DNA of 64,000 bases from Paenibacillus pini JCM 16418 (GTDB taxonomy: Bacteria > Bacillota > Bacilli > Paenibacillales > Paenibacillaceae). The position numbers and the translations under genes were made by a program. The DNA lies in NCBI RefSeq assembly GCF_000576305.1, contig NZ_BAVZ01000014.1, positions 44,605 to 108,604 on the forward strand. Direction: 5' to 3'. Below, piece after piece: positions 16,048 to 24,875 of this stretch (position 1 is the first letter of the stretch; every line of letters starts with the position of its first letter). The notes under the pieces were generated by a model. The model saw nothing but the letters and a program-made list of their open reading frames with translations, did not search any database and was not told the DNA's origin.

Positions 16048-18742
16048 ACAAGACAGTAAAGAAAAACTGCGCGTGTACGAATATGCCAAATCACTAAATA
16101 TGAGCAGTAAAGAAATTATAACCATCATGAAGAGACTCGATATTCCTGTGAACAATCATATGAGCGTCATGGAGAATGGTACAGTCACTAAAGTGGAACA
16201 ATTTTTTAAAGATATCAAGTCAAATGCGGCAGCAAAACGGGAAAGTGGAGATAACAAACCAGTTACTTCTGCTCCCAATGTTCAAAAAGACACGAGTGTC
16301 GTGAGAAACCTGGGTACCGGTTCATCCGGTCAGCCGCAATCCCAAAAACAACAGGAAAAGCAGGTAGGTATGAATAATAATACGAATAACACCACACAAT
16401 CCGGGTCACAAAGACCCCAGGGCGGGCAAGATTCCCGCAGACCAAGCTCTCAACAAAGTTCATCTTCCACTAGTCGTCCTCAAGGACAATCTAGCGGTCA
16501 AGGTAATCGTCCGCAGGGACAATCCTCTGGACAAGGTAACCGTACTCAAGGTAGTACTTACCAAGGTAATAACCCACGTCCTCAAGGACAACAAAGTGGA
16601 GGTCAAGGTAACCGCACGCAAGGAAGTTCTTCGCAAGGCGGATATACCTCCCGTCCATCAAGTTCACCTTCACAAGGTGGAGGACAAAGCCGTCCTCAAG
16701 GGTCACAAGGAGCGGGTGCTGGTCAACGTTCGTCCAGCGGCACTTCTTCCCGTCCACCGCAAAATCGTAGTGGATTCCAATCAGGTCAACCAAGTGGTGG
16801 TGGAGATAGTTTCTCCAAGCCAGGTGAGAACAGAGGCGGAAACAACAATAAGAGCCGTGGAAGCAATAACGGTTCGAAACGTTTTGATGATAACAAATCA
16901 GGTAACTTTAGAAACAACAATCGTGGCGGACGTAACAACGGCCGTGGAAGAGGACAGAATCAGCCTCCGCGAGAGAAAATTGACAACACACCTAAGAAAA
17001 TCATTGTTCGTGGCGTAATGACGGTTGGTGAAACCGCTAAATTGCTACACAAGGATGCTTCTGAAGTGATTAAGAAACTGATTTCGATGGGTGTTATGGC
17101 AACCATTAATCAGGAGCTTGATATGGATACGATTCTTCTGCTTGCCGGCGAGTTCGGTGTTGAAGTAGAAGTGAAAATTGTACTTGAAGATGATCGTTTT
17201 GAAACGGTTGAAGAGAGCGACGATGATAAAGATTTGAAATCCCGTCCTCCGGTTGTTACCATTATGGGTCACGTTGATCATGGTAAAACAACACTTCTGG
17301 ATGCAATTCGTTCTACCAATGTAACGGGTGGCGAAGCAGGCGGTATCACACAGCATATTGGTGCATATCAAGTTGAGATTAACCATAAGAAAATCACATT
17401 CCTTGATACTCCAGGTCACGAAGCATTTACAGCTATGCGTGCACGCGGAGCACAAGTTACGGATATTACGATTATTGTGGTTGCAGCTGATGATGGTGTT
17501 ATGCCACAAACGGTTGAAGCAATTAACCATGCTAAGGCTGCAGAATTACCAATCATTGTAGCTGTTAACAAAATTGATAAGCCAGATGCTAACCCTGATA
17601 AAGTGAAACAAGAGTTAACTGAGTATGGTCTTGTTCCTGAAGAATGGGGCGGCGATACAATCTTCGTAAATGTATCAGCTAAACAAAGAATGGGTCTGGA
17701 AGAACTACTTGAAATGATCCTTCTCGTAGCTGAAATGAACGAATATAAAGCAAATCCTGATAAACGTGCTCGTGCAACGGTTATCGAAGCTGAGCTGGAC
17801 AAAGGACGTGGACCAGTAGCACGTATTCTCGTGCAACATGGTACGCTCAAAGTCGGTGATGCATTTGTTGCAGGTAACTGCTTCGGTCGTATTCGCGCCA
17901 TGGTAAGTGATAAAGGCCGTCGTCTTAAGGAAGCTGGACCTTCGACACCTGTTGAAATTACAGGTTTGACTGAGGTTCCTCAAGCGGGTGATCCGTTCAT
18001 GGTGTTTGAAGATGAGCGTAAAGCACGTTCCATCGCTGACAAACGTTCCATTACGCAGCGACAATCGGATCTGGGTGTTAACGTACGTGTTACACTGGAT
18101 GATCTGTTCCAGCATATTAAAGATGGCGAAATTAAAGATCTGAATGTGATTATTAAAGGTGACGTTCAAGGTTCGGTTGAAGCTCTTAAGGGTTCACTTA
18201 GCAAAATCGAAGTTGAAGGCGTTCGCGTTAAGATCATTCATAGTGGTGCAGGTGCCATTACGGAATCGGACATTATTCTCGCAGCAGCATCCAATGCGAT
18301 TGTTATCGGATTTAACGTTCGTCCTGATCCTCAAGCTGGAGCAACGGCTGAGCAAGAGAAGGTTGATATCCGTTTGCACCGCGTAATTTATAACGCAATC
18401 GAAGAAATTGAGCAAGCCATGAAGGGTATGCTTGATCCAGTATTTAAAGAAGTGGTTATCGGCCACGCAGAAGTACGTAACATTTTCAAAATCAGTAAAG
18501 TCGGTACCATTTGCGGTTGTATGGTTACATCAGGCAAAATTGCGCGTAATGCGGAAGTTCGCTTGATCCGTCAAGGTATTGTCATTCATGAAGGTAAGAT
18601 CGATACTCTCAAACGTTTCAAAGATGATGCTAAAGAAGTGGCGCAAGGTTATGAATGCGGTATTACTTTGGAAAGCTATAATGACGTCAGAGAACTCGAC
18701 GTTATTGAAGCGTTCATCATGGAAACGGTGGAGCGCAAGTAG
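16040..18742 (+). CDS. infB: Translation initiation factor IF-2
   Basis: GTPase that places fMet-tRNA in the 30S P site and promotes subunit joining. Encodes 900 aa. There is an N-terminal IF2-N helix bundle (about 10-55), then an unusually repetitive Gly/Gln/Ser/Arg/Asn linker (about 75-310) with recurrent SSGQGNR-like units. A second IF2-N module follows (about 325-375), then the G domain with G1 GHVDHGKTT (410-418), DTPGHE and NKIDKPDAN, and domains II-IV. TTG 16040 has GGAGGTGGAG upstream. It overlaps ylxQ by 8 bases. Confidence 0.96.
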   Translation: MSKQDSKEKLRVYEYAKSLNMSSKEIITIMKRLDIPVNNHMSVMENGTVTKVEQFFKDIKSNAAAKRESGDNKPVTSAPNVQKDTSVVRNLGTGSSGQPQSQKQQEKQVGMNNNTNNTTQSGSQRPQGGQDSRRPSSQQSSSSTSRPQGQSSGQGNRPQGQSSGQGNRTQGSTYQGNNPRPQGQQSGGQGNRTQGSSSQGGYTSRPSSSPSQGGGQSRPQGSQGAGAGQRSSSGTSSRPPQNRSGFQSGQPSGGGDSFSKPGENRGGNNNKSRGSNNGSKRFDDNKSGNFRNNNRGGRNNGRGRGQNQPPREKIDNTPKKIIVRGVMTVGETAKLLHKDASEVIKKLISMGVMATINQELDMDTILLLAGEFGVEVEVKIVLEDDRFETVEESDDDKDLKSRPPVVTIMGHVDHGKTTLLDAIRSTNVTGGEAGGITQHIGAYQVEINHKKITFLDTPGHEAFTAMRARGAQVTDITIIVVAADDGVMPQTVEAINHAKAAELPIIVAVNKIDKPDANPDKVKQELTEYGLVPEEWGGDTIFVNVSAKQRMGLEELLEMILLVAEMNEYKANPDKRARATVIEAELDKGRGPVARILVQHGTLKVGDAFVAGNCFGRIRAMVSDKGRRLKEAGPSTPVEITGLTEVPQAGDPFMVFEDERKARSIADKRSITQRQSDLGVNVRVTLDDLFQHIKDGEIKDLNVIIKGDVQGSVEALKGSLSKIEVEGVRVKIIHSGAGAITESDIILAAASNAIVIGFNVRPDPQAGATAEQEKVDIRLHRVIYNAIEEIEQAMKGMLDPVFKEVVIGHAEVRNIFKISKVGTICGCMVTSGKIARNAEVRLIRQGIVIHEGKIDTLKRFKDDAKEVAQGYECGITLESYNDVRELDVIEAFIMETVERK
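16380..16975 (+). repeat. Low-complexity coding repeats in the IF-2 linker
   Basis: The infB linker is built from degenerate repeats encoding units such as GQSSGQGNR, NRPQGQ and NRTQGSS, with recurring CAAGGTAA and CGTCCTCAAGGACAA words. The region is disordered, basic and hydrophilic. Linker length and sequence vary strongly between species, and such tracts are prone to copy-number change. Confidence 0.7.
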
Positions 18743-18756
18743 AGAGGTGAAATTGC

Positions 18757-19110
18757 ATGGCTAAAATACGGACTGGACGTGTTGGAGAGCAGATTAAGAA
18801 AGAACTGAGCCAGCTGATCCAAAGTGAACTAAAAGATCCACGCATCGGTTTTCTTACGATAACAGGTGTTGAAGTAACTAACGATCTCTCCCAGGCTAAG
18901 ATTTACATTAGCGTACTGGGGGATGTGGAACAGAAAGAGAATTCGCTCAAAGCGCTTGATAAAGCTAATGGGTTTCTCCGTTCTGAGTTAGGAAAGAGAA
19001 TTCGTTTGCGTCATACGCCTGTGTTGATTTTCAAATTTGATGAGTCCGTAGCTTACGGTAGTCATATTGAGAAATTGCTCGGCGAGATTAGCAAGGATGA
19101 TACGAATTAA
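18757..19110 (+). CDS. rbfA: 30S ribosome-binding factor RbfA
   Basis: Encodes 117 aa with a KH-like fold; helps late 16S rRNA processing and 30S maturation, and is needed in the cold. The family stretches are RVGEQIKKELSQLIQSELKDPR, the T-GVEVTNDLSQAKIYISVLG segment, and LRHTPVLIFKFDESVAYG. ATG 18757 follows GAGAGGTG, 14 bases after infB. In B. subtilis ylxP (DUF503) lies between infB and rbfA; here that gene is absent. Confidence 0.95.
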   Translation: MAKIRTGRVGEQIKKELSQLIQSELKDPRIGFLTITGVEVTNDLSQAKIYISVLGDVEQKENSLKALDKANGFLRSELGKRIRLRHTPVLIFKFDESVAYGSHIEKLLGEISKDDTN

Positions 19111-19136
19111 AGTATGTTTTATAAAAGGAGACTGTA

Positions 19137-20114
19137 ATGCAGACCTATGAACAATCGCTTGAGCAGGCTAAGCAATTTCTGCTGGAACACGATGACTTCT
19201 TAGTAGTGTCGCATATTCAGCCCGACGGAGATGCAGTCAGTTCCACGGTAGCCGTGGGCTGGCTTCTCTCATGTTTAGGGAAGAAATTTACACTGATTAA
19301 TGAGGGTTCAATTCCGGAGCGTATGCAATTTTTGCTTATGTCAGATCAAATTGTGAATATGGAACAGAATCCGCTTGAACGTACATTTCAGCATGTAATA
19401 TGCGTCGATTGTGCCGATTTTGGCCGCGTTGGATTAACAGAGCGTTATTTTGACAACAATGCTGAAATACTAAACATTGATCACCATCCGACGAATAATG
19501 GATATGGAAGTGTTACGCTGATTAAGCCAGATGCAGCAGCAACTGCGGAAATTTTATATGACCTTATTAATATTTCGAATGTTACCTGGAATCAGGAAAT
19601 AGCTACGGCGATTTATACCGGACTATTGACGGATACGGGAGGCTTTCGTTATTCGAATACTTCCCCTAAAGTGATGGCAATTGCGTCGAAGCTTTTGGAT
19701 TATGGGGTTAATGGGCCTGAGCTGTCTGAACAACTTCTGGAGTCTATGACGCATGCTCAAATGAAGGTGCTAACGAAAGCACTTCGTTCTCTTCAGATGA
19801 CTGACGATGGTAAAATTAGCTGGGTCTGCATCACACCACAAGATATGATAGACACGGGTGCGGCGAATGAAGATCTTGAGGGTATTGTAAACTATCCACG
19901 AAATATTCAGGGTGTTGAGGTTGGTATTCTCTTCAAAGTAATTAATGATCAAGCCGTTAAAGTGAGTATGCGCTCTGCAGGTAAAGTTGATGTAGCTGCT
20001 CTTGCCCAATCTTTTGGTGGCGGTGGACATGTCAGAGCGGCAGGATGCAAGATTGAAGGCGCAATGGAAACCATTGTACCAGAGGTTATAGAACGGGTGA
20101 GATCATTTTTATGA
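19137..20114 (+). CDS. nrnA: DHH-family nanoRNase / pAp phosphatase NrnA
   Basis: Encodes 325 aa. It degrades 2-5 nt RNAs and dephosphorylates 3'-phosphoadenosine 5'-phosphate. DHH domain motifs are VVSHIQPDGDAVSS, VDCADFGRVG, and LNIDHHPTNNGYG, which gives the family its name; then TGLLTDTGGFRY. The C-terminal DHHA1 domain ends with GGGGHVRAAGC. ATG 19137 follows AAAGGAGA. Its stop overlaps the truB ATG by 4 bases (ATGA). rbfA-nrnA-truB is a common order in Bacillota, although B. subtilis nrnA is elsewhere. Confidence 0.95.
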   Translation: MQTYEQSLEQAKQFLLEHDDFLVVSHIQPDGDAVSSTVAVGWLLSCLGKKFTLINEGSIPERMQFLLMSDQIVNMEQNPLERTFQHVICVDCADFGRVGLTERYFDNNAEILNIDHHPTNNGYGSVTLIKPDAAATAEILYDLINISNVTWNQEIATAIYTGLLTDTGGFRYSNTSPKVMAIASKLLDYGVNGPELSEQLLESMTHAQMKVLTKALRSLQMTDDGKISWVCITPQDMIDTGAANEDLEGIVNYPRNIQGVEVGILFKVINDQAVKVSMRSAGKVDVAALAQSFGGGGHVRAAGCKIEGAMETIVPEVIERVRSFL

Positions 20115-21031
20115 GTGAATTCGAAGGAGTTTTGGCAGTCGATAAACCGGCTGGTATGACTTCCCATGATGTTGTGGCCAAAGTACGCCGTTTGTTAAAA
20201 ATGAAGCGTGTAGGTCATACGGGCACGTTAGATCCTGAAGTTACAGGTGTTCTCCCGCTATGTCTTGGTAGAGCAACACGTGTTGTTGAATATATGCAGG
20301 AACTTCCTAAGGAATATCAAGCTACCCTACGTTTAGGCCTCGCAACGGATACGGAAGATATGACCGGCACAGTGTTAGAGCAAGTTGATCATATATCTGT
20401 TACTCTTGAAGAGGTAGAGAAGGTGCTCCGATCATTTCAAGGGGTTATCTCTCAAGTACCGCCAATGTATTCGGCAGTCAAAGTAGATGGTAAGCGACTC
20501 TACGAGTTGGCCCGTGAAGGTAAGACGGTTGAACGTAAGAGTAGAGAAGTAACGATATATGAGATTGAAATGACAGGTTCATCTTGGAATGGTCCGCATC
20601 TAGATATATCATTTCGTGCTTTATGCTCCAAAGGAACGTATATCCGTACACTATGTGTGGATATCGGACGCAAGTTAGGTCTGCCTTCCACGATGGTAAA
20701 GTTGGTGCGCACGGTGTCAGCGGGCATCGATGCATCGCAATGTCTGTCTTTTGCTGAGATTGAACAATTGGTAGAGGGCGGAACATTAGGCGAACGTTTA
20801 ATTGCAGTAGATAAGGCAATTGAGCATTTACCAGCTCATGTTGTTGCAGAGGAGAAAACCGCTGCGACGCTGCAAGGTCAGCGTTTATCTGCAAGATTCG
20901 TGACTCCTGAAGTACAGAGCGAAGGAAGTATTCGGTTGTATGATGTAGAAGGTCATTTTCTGGGTATCTTCGAACGGCAGGAAGAGACTGGAGCAATAGC
21001 ACCCATTAAGGTGTTTTTACCAGAGCAGTAA
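20111..21031 (+). CDS. truB: tRNA pseudouridine-55 synthase
   Basis: Encodes 306 aa. It isomerises U55 in the T-loop of tRNAs and also acts as a tRNA chaperone. Catalytic motif HTGTLDPEVTGVLP puts the nucleophilic Asp at residue 41. DKPAGMTSHDVV near the start and SAVKVDGKRLYELAREG are typical, and a C-terminal PUA-like region is present. It overlaps nrnA by 4 bases and precedes ribF by 50 bases, matching the truB-ribF order in B. subtilis. Confidence 0.96.
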   Translation: MSEFEGVLAVDKPAGMTSHDVVAKVRRLLKMKRVGHTGTLDPEVTGVLPLCLGRATRVVEYMQELPKEYQATLRLGLATDTEDMTGTVLEQVDHISVTLEEVEKVLRSFQGVISQVPPMYSAVKVDGKRLYELAREGKTVERKSREVTIYEIEMTGSSWNGPHLDISFRALCSKGTYIRTLCVDIGRKLGLPSTMVKLVRTVSAGIDASQCLSFAEIEQLVEGGTLGERLIAVDKAIEHLPAHVVAEEKTAATLQGQRLSARFVTPEVQSEGSIRLYDVEGHFLGIFERQEETGAIAPIKVFLPEQ

Positions 21032-21081
21032 CCCGTACTTATTTATGTAGGGATATCTAATGAATTGCAGGTGAGAGCGTT

Positions 21082-22019
21082 GTGAAAACTGTGAACTTAT
21101 CCTATCCACTATCTCAAGACATCGCACGCGAATATGCTCATCCTCAGGTAGTAGCTATTGGACAGTTCGATGGCGTACATTTGGGACATGCCAGTGTTAT
21201 TTCATCTGCGGTCCGTCAGGCCCGCCAAGCTGGTGTGCCTGCGGCTGTGATGACCTTTCATCCACATCCCAAAGATGTGATGAAGAAAGGCGACTATGAT
21301 GGGAACTTGACACCCCTCCATGAGAAACAGTTGTTGCTTCAAGAGTTGGGTGTGGAAACGTTATATGTCGTGGAATTTAATGATGCCTTTTCCCATGTTA
21401 GTCCGTTTAACTTTGTGGAAGGTATGCTGTTTCCGCTACAGATTCATACAGCCGTTGTTGGCTTTGACTTCCGGTTTGGTCATAAAGGGGAAGGAAATGC
21501 TGATATGCTGAGGGAACTTGGCCAGACGAAAATGCTTGTGGAGACCATTCCACCATTTTTACTTGGAGGAGAGAAGGTCAGCAGTTCGGTCATTCGTCAA
21601 GCTTTGCAGTCGGGAGATTTGGTACAGGTCAATCATTTACTGGGGAGAAACTATCGTTTGCGGGGAACTGTAATCGATGGCGATAAGCGTGGTCGTACGA
21701 TTGGTTTTCCTACAGCTAACCTTTCCTTAACTGACCGTTTTGTTGTTCCCGCCAAGGAGTTTATGCAGTCATGACGTTGTACCAAGGAAATTGGATTCCA
21801 GGCGTGATGAATGTTGGGGTAAAACCTACTTTTAATGAAGGTAAAATCGCTCCAAGCTACGAAGTGCATCTATTTGATTTCGATGAAGAGATTTATGGAG
21901 AGATATTGACCGTAGAACTGGTTCATTATATCCGAGACGAACGTAAGTTTAACTCGATACCCGAATTGGTAGCTCAAATCACTGCAGATGCAGAGCAGGC
22001 AAAGAAGCTCTTGCAATAG
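21082..22019 (+). CDS. ribF: Bifunctional riboflavin kinase/FAD synthetase, one frameshift
   Basis: Makes FMN and FAD from riboflavin. The N-terminal adenylyltransferase domain has GQFDGVHLGHASVI and VGFDFRFGHKGEG. The C-terminal kinase domain has GDKRGRTIGFPTANLSL and MNVGVKPTFNE. Start GTG 21082. The first frame stops early in the kinase domain, at about 21774. At 21754-21759 the sequence reads AAGGAG, while AAGGGAG would continue as VVPAKGVYAVMTLYQGN. One missing G restores 312 aa, the family length. Loss of the kinase half would abolish FMN/FAD supply, so an error in the sequence is likelier than a pseudogene. Confidence 0.92.
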
Positions 22020-22041
22020 TAATATTAAACAGTGGCTAACA

Positions 22042-22071
22042 TTTACTTTATGTCATCAAGTATGCTATACT
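22042..22071 (+). promoter_or_regulatory. SigA promoter of rpsO
   Basis: TTTACT (22042-22047), 18-bp spacer, TATACT (22066-22071). It lies in the ribF-rpsO gap and would start transcription near 22078. Confidence 0.55.
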
Positions 22072-22079
22072 GATTAACG

Positions 22080-22184
22080 TTGCTGGAAACAGTACACATA
22101 ACCTTAGCTTGGTTACTCGATCTCACCGACGGTAACGAGGCTAACGGCGATTATTTTTATGATTATATGAAGGAGGTGAACAGG
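22080..22184 (+). promoter_or_regulatory. rpsO leader, candidate S15 autoregulatory RNA
   Basis: About 105 nt between the promoter and the rpsO start. TAGC-TTG-GTTAC (22107-22118) can pair with GTAAC-GAG-GCTA (22133-22144), forming a stem with an apical loop that includes ATCTCACCGAC. S15 binds structured leaders of its own mRNA in several bacteria, including Geobacillus. Assignment here rests on position and pairing. Confidence 0.5.
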
Positions 22185-22454
22185 ATGGCATTAACTCAAG
22201 AACGTAAACAACAACTGATTGAAGAGAACAAAACTCATGAGTCCGATACTGGATCACCAGAGGTGCAAGTTGCTATCCTAACGGAGAATATCGTTACCTT
22301 GACGGACCACTTGCGTACGCACAAGAAAGATCATCATTCCCGTCGTGGATTGTTGAAAATGGTAGGTCAACGTCGTAAGCTGTTGGCATACTTGAAGAAT
22401 AAAGATGTTAGACGCTATAGCGCTCTAATCGAGAAGCTAGGATTGCGCCGCTAA
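22185..22454 (+). CDS. rpsO: 30S ribosomal protein S15
   Basis: Encodes 89 aa, the exact family length. It binds the central domain of 16S rRNA early in 30S assembly. The signature LRTHKKDHHSRRGLLKMVGQ and the ending YSALIEKLGLRR are diagnostic. ATG 22185 follows the very strong AAGGAGGTGAA at 22170-22180. The frame is open back to 22080, but that covers the leader. The following pnp is the usual partner; rpsO-pnp order is widespread. Confidence 0.97.
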   Translation: MALTQERKQQLIEENKTHESDTGSPEVQVAILTENIVTLTDHLRTHKKDHHSRRGLLKMVGQRRKLLAYLKNKDVRRYSALIEKLGLRR

Positions 22455-22468
22455 TATGGTTCTACATT

Positions 22469-22535
22469 AAAGCAGCCTGGTTGTTCACCGTTCGTCCTTC
22501 TAGGAGTGACAGCGGGGGCAACTGGGTTGCTTTTT
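22469..22535 (+). terminator. Intrinsic terminator after rpsO
   Basis: AAAGCAGCCTGGTTG pairs imperfectly with CAACTGGGTTGCTTT, with an inner CCTTCTAGGAG hairpin, and ends in TTTTT. It separates rpsO from pnp. Confidence 0.7.
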
Positions 22536-22598
22536 ATGCAGGATTAGATGAATATATTTATAAATGGATATAATGAATGAAGAAGAAGGAGGGATTTC

Positions 22599-24695
22599 AT
22601 GGAAAAGCGTGTTGAAATGCAGCTAGGCGGAAGAACCCTGATACTTGAGACAGGACGTCTTGCTAAACAAGCGAACGCTGCGGTAACTGTACGTTATGGC
22701 GATACAGTTGTTCTTTGTACCGTAACGGCTTCAAAAGATCCGAAGGATTTGGATTTCTTTCCATTGACTGTGAACTATGAGGAAAGATTATATGCGGTAG
22801 GTAAAATTCCAGGGGGATTTATCAAGCGTGAAGGTAGACCGAGTGAGAAAGCAATCCTCTCTAGCCGCTTGACAGATCGCCCAATTCGTCCATTGTTCCC
22901 TGAGGGATTCCGTAATGATGTTCAAGTTCTGAATTTAGTTATGAGTGTGGATCAAGATTGTGCACCTGATATCGCTGCAATGATTGGTACATCCGCTGCA
23001 CTTAGTATTTCGGACGTTCCTTTTAACGGACCTATTGGTGGTATAGCTGTTGGTCGTATTGACGGACAATTTATCATCAATCCTAATGTTGCGCAGCAAG
23101 AAGCGAGCGATCTCTATCTTGTGGTAGCAGGAACGAAAGATGCCATTATGATGGTTGAAGCGGAAGCGAATGAAGTTCCTGAGGAAGTCATGCTTGAGGC
23201 AATTATGTTTGGTCATGATGAAATCAAGAATATTGTCGCTGTTATTGAACAACTGGTTGTACAAGCTGGTAAACCTAAAATGGAAGTTAAATTGCATGCT
23301 GTTGATGCTACAGTAAACGCTGAAGTTCGTGCTTTTGCCGAAGCTCGCATCGTTGAAGCTGTACGTATTGAAGAGAAACATGCTCGTCAAGACGCTATCG
23401 ACGGAATCAATAACGAATCAGTCTCGTTCTTTGAACAAAAATACATAGAGACGCCAGAGCTCTTGAAAGATGTCAAAGAAGTGCTTCATGATATTGTTAA
23501 AGAAGAAGTTAGACGTCTTATTACGCATGATAAAGTACGTCCAGATGGACGGAAATTGGATGAAATTCGTCCGATCGAATGCGATACTAATATTCTACCG
23601 CGTACACATGGAACAGGCTTGTTCACACGTGGACAAACTCAAGCTCTTAGTGTATGTACTTTGGGTGCTCTTGGTGATGTTCAGATTCTGGATGGTGTTG
23701 ACCCACAGGAAACTAAACGTTTCATGCATCATTACAACTTCCCTCCATTCAGCGTAGGTGAAGCTCGTCCACTGCGTGCTCCAGGCCGCCGCGAAATTGG
23801 TCATGGTGCTCTTGGCGAACGCGCAATGTCCAAAGTTATTCCTTCTGAAACGGAATTCCCTTATACGATTCGTCTCGTATCTGAAGTCATTGAATCGAAC
23901 GGTTCGACGTCTCAAGCAAGTATCTGCGCAAGTATTTTGGCAATGATGGATGCGGGTGTTCCAATCAAAGCTCCTGTTGCGGGTGTTGCTATGGGTCTGA
24001 TTAAAGATGGAGACCATGTATCGATTCTGACGGATATTCAAGGTATGGAAGATCACTTAGGGGATATGGACTTCAAAGTTGCAGGAACAGCTGAAGGTGT
24101 AACTGCAATTCAGATGGATATCAAGATTGATGGGATTGACCGTAGTATCTTGAATGATGCTTTGGCACAGGCAAAAGAAGGTCGTCTATTCATCTTGAGC
24201 AAAATGGTGGAAGCTATCGAGAAGCCTAGAGAATCATTGTCACAATATGCACCTAAGATCATGATTATGAACATTAACCCGGATAAAATCCGTGATGTTA
24301 TTGGTGCAGGTGGCAAGATTATTAATAAGATTATTGAAGAAACTGGCGTCAAGATCGATATTGAGCAGGACGGACGTGTGTTCATTGCTTCTACGAATGA
24401 AGAAATGAATCAAAGAGCCCGTGCTATTATTGAAGGTATTGTTCGTGAAGTGCAAATTGGTGAAATCTATGTTGGTACGGTTAAACGTATTGAAAAATTC
24501 GGAGCATTTGTTGAAATTTTACCGAATAAAGATGGCCTAGTGCATATTTCGCAACTGTCAACGGATCGTGTTGCTAAAGTAGAGGATGTCATTGCTATTG
24601 GTGATACAATTACGGTGAAAGTAACCGAAATTGACCAACAAGGACGTATTAATCTATCTCGTAAAGCGGTACTTACAACAGAAACGAAAGCTTAA
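22599..24695 (+). CDS. pnp: Polynucleotide phosphorylase
   Basis: Encodes 698 aa. It is a phosphorolytic 3'-5' exoribonuclease and the main mRNA 3' exonuclease in Bacillus. Two RNase PH domains are present: MEKRVEMQLGGRTLILETG with IPGGFIKREGRPSEKA in the first, and VRPDGRKLDEIRPIECD with RTHGTGLFTRGQTQAL and the catalytic GDMDFKVAGT in the second. A KH domain (NPDKIRDVIGAGGKIINKII) and an S1 domain (GEIYVGTVKRIEKFGAFVEI) follow. ATG 22599 follows AGAAGGAGGG. It is flanked by terminators. Confidence 0.97.
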   Translation: MEKRVEMQLGGRTLILETGRLAKQANAAVTVRYGDTVVLCTVTASKDPKDLDFFPLTVNYEERLYAVGKIPGGFIKREGRPSEKAILSSRLTDRPIRPLFPEGFRNDVQVLNLVMSVDQDCAPDIAAMIGTSAALSISDVPFNGPIGGIAVGRIDGQFIINPNVAQQEASDLYLVVAGTKDAIMMVEAEANEVPEEVMLEAIMFGHDEIKNIVAVIEQLVVQAGKPKMEVKLHAVDATVNAEVRAFAEARIVEAVRIEEKHARQDAIDGINNESVSFFEQKYIETPELLKDVKEVLHDIVKEEVRRLITHDKVRPDGRKLDEIRPIECDTNILPRTHGTGLFTRGQTQALSVCTLGALGDVQILDGVDPQETKRFMHHYNFPPFSVGEARPLRAPGRREIGHGALGERAMSKVIPSETEFPYTIRLVSEVIESNGSTSQASICASILAMMDAGVPIKAPVAGVAMGLIKDGDHVSILTDIQGMEDHLGDMDFKVAGTAEGVTAIQMDIKIDGIDRSILNDALAQAKEGRLFILSKMVEAIEKPRESLSQYAPKIMIMNINPDKIRDVIGAGGKIINKIIEETGVKIDIEQDGRVFIASTNEEMNQRARAIIEGIVREVQIGEIYVGTVKRIEKFGAFVEILPNKDGLVHISQLSTDRVAKVEDVIAIGDTITVKVTEIDQQGRINLSRKAVLTTETKA

Positions 24696-24733
24696 TTATC
24701 TTCATGTGCTATACCATCAGCTGAATAAGCATT

Positions 24734-24772
24734 AAAAGAGGCAGAAAGCTTAGACTTCTGGCTCTTTTTTTA
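24734..24772 (+). terminator. Intrinsic terminator after pnp
   Basis: AAAAGAGGCAGAA pairs with TTCTGGCTCTTTT (one mismatch) and runs into TTTTTTT at 24765-24771. Confidence 0.8.
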
Positions 24773-24875
24773 TAGAAAATAACCACAATCGTATCTTCCT
24801 TTGCACGAATCTAATCATATTCCAATGGCCTGACTCATATGATGGGACAAAGTGGGTTGAGGGGTGAGCGGAGCT

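Noticed and set aside
16380..16975. CRISPR-like or tandem DNA repeat array
   Set aside because: The repeats are degenerate, in frame, within infB, and have no fixed repeat/spacer length. They encode the disordered IF-2 linker.
17416..18169. Overlapping long antisense frames in infB
   Set aside because: Typical shadows of a strongly biased coding strand; no ribosome binding sites or domains.
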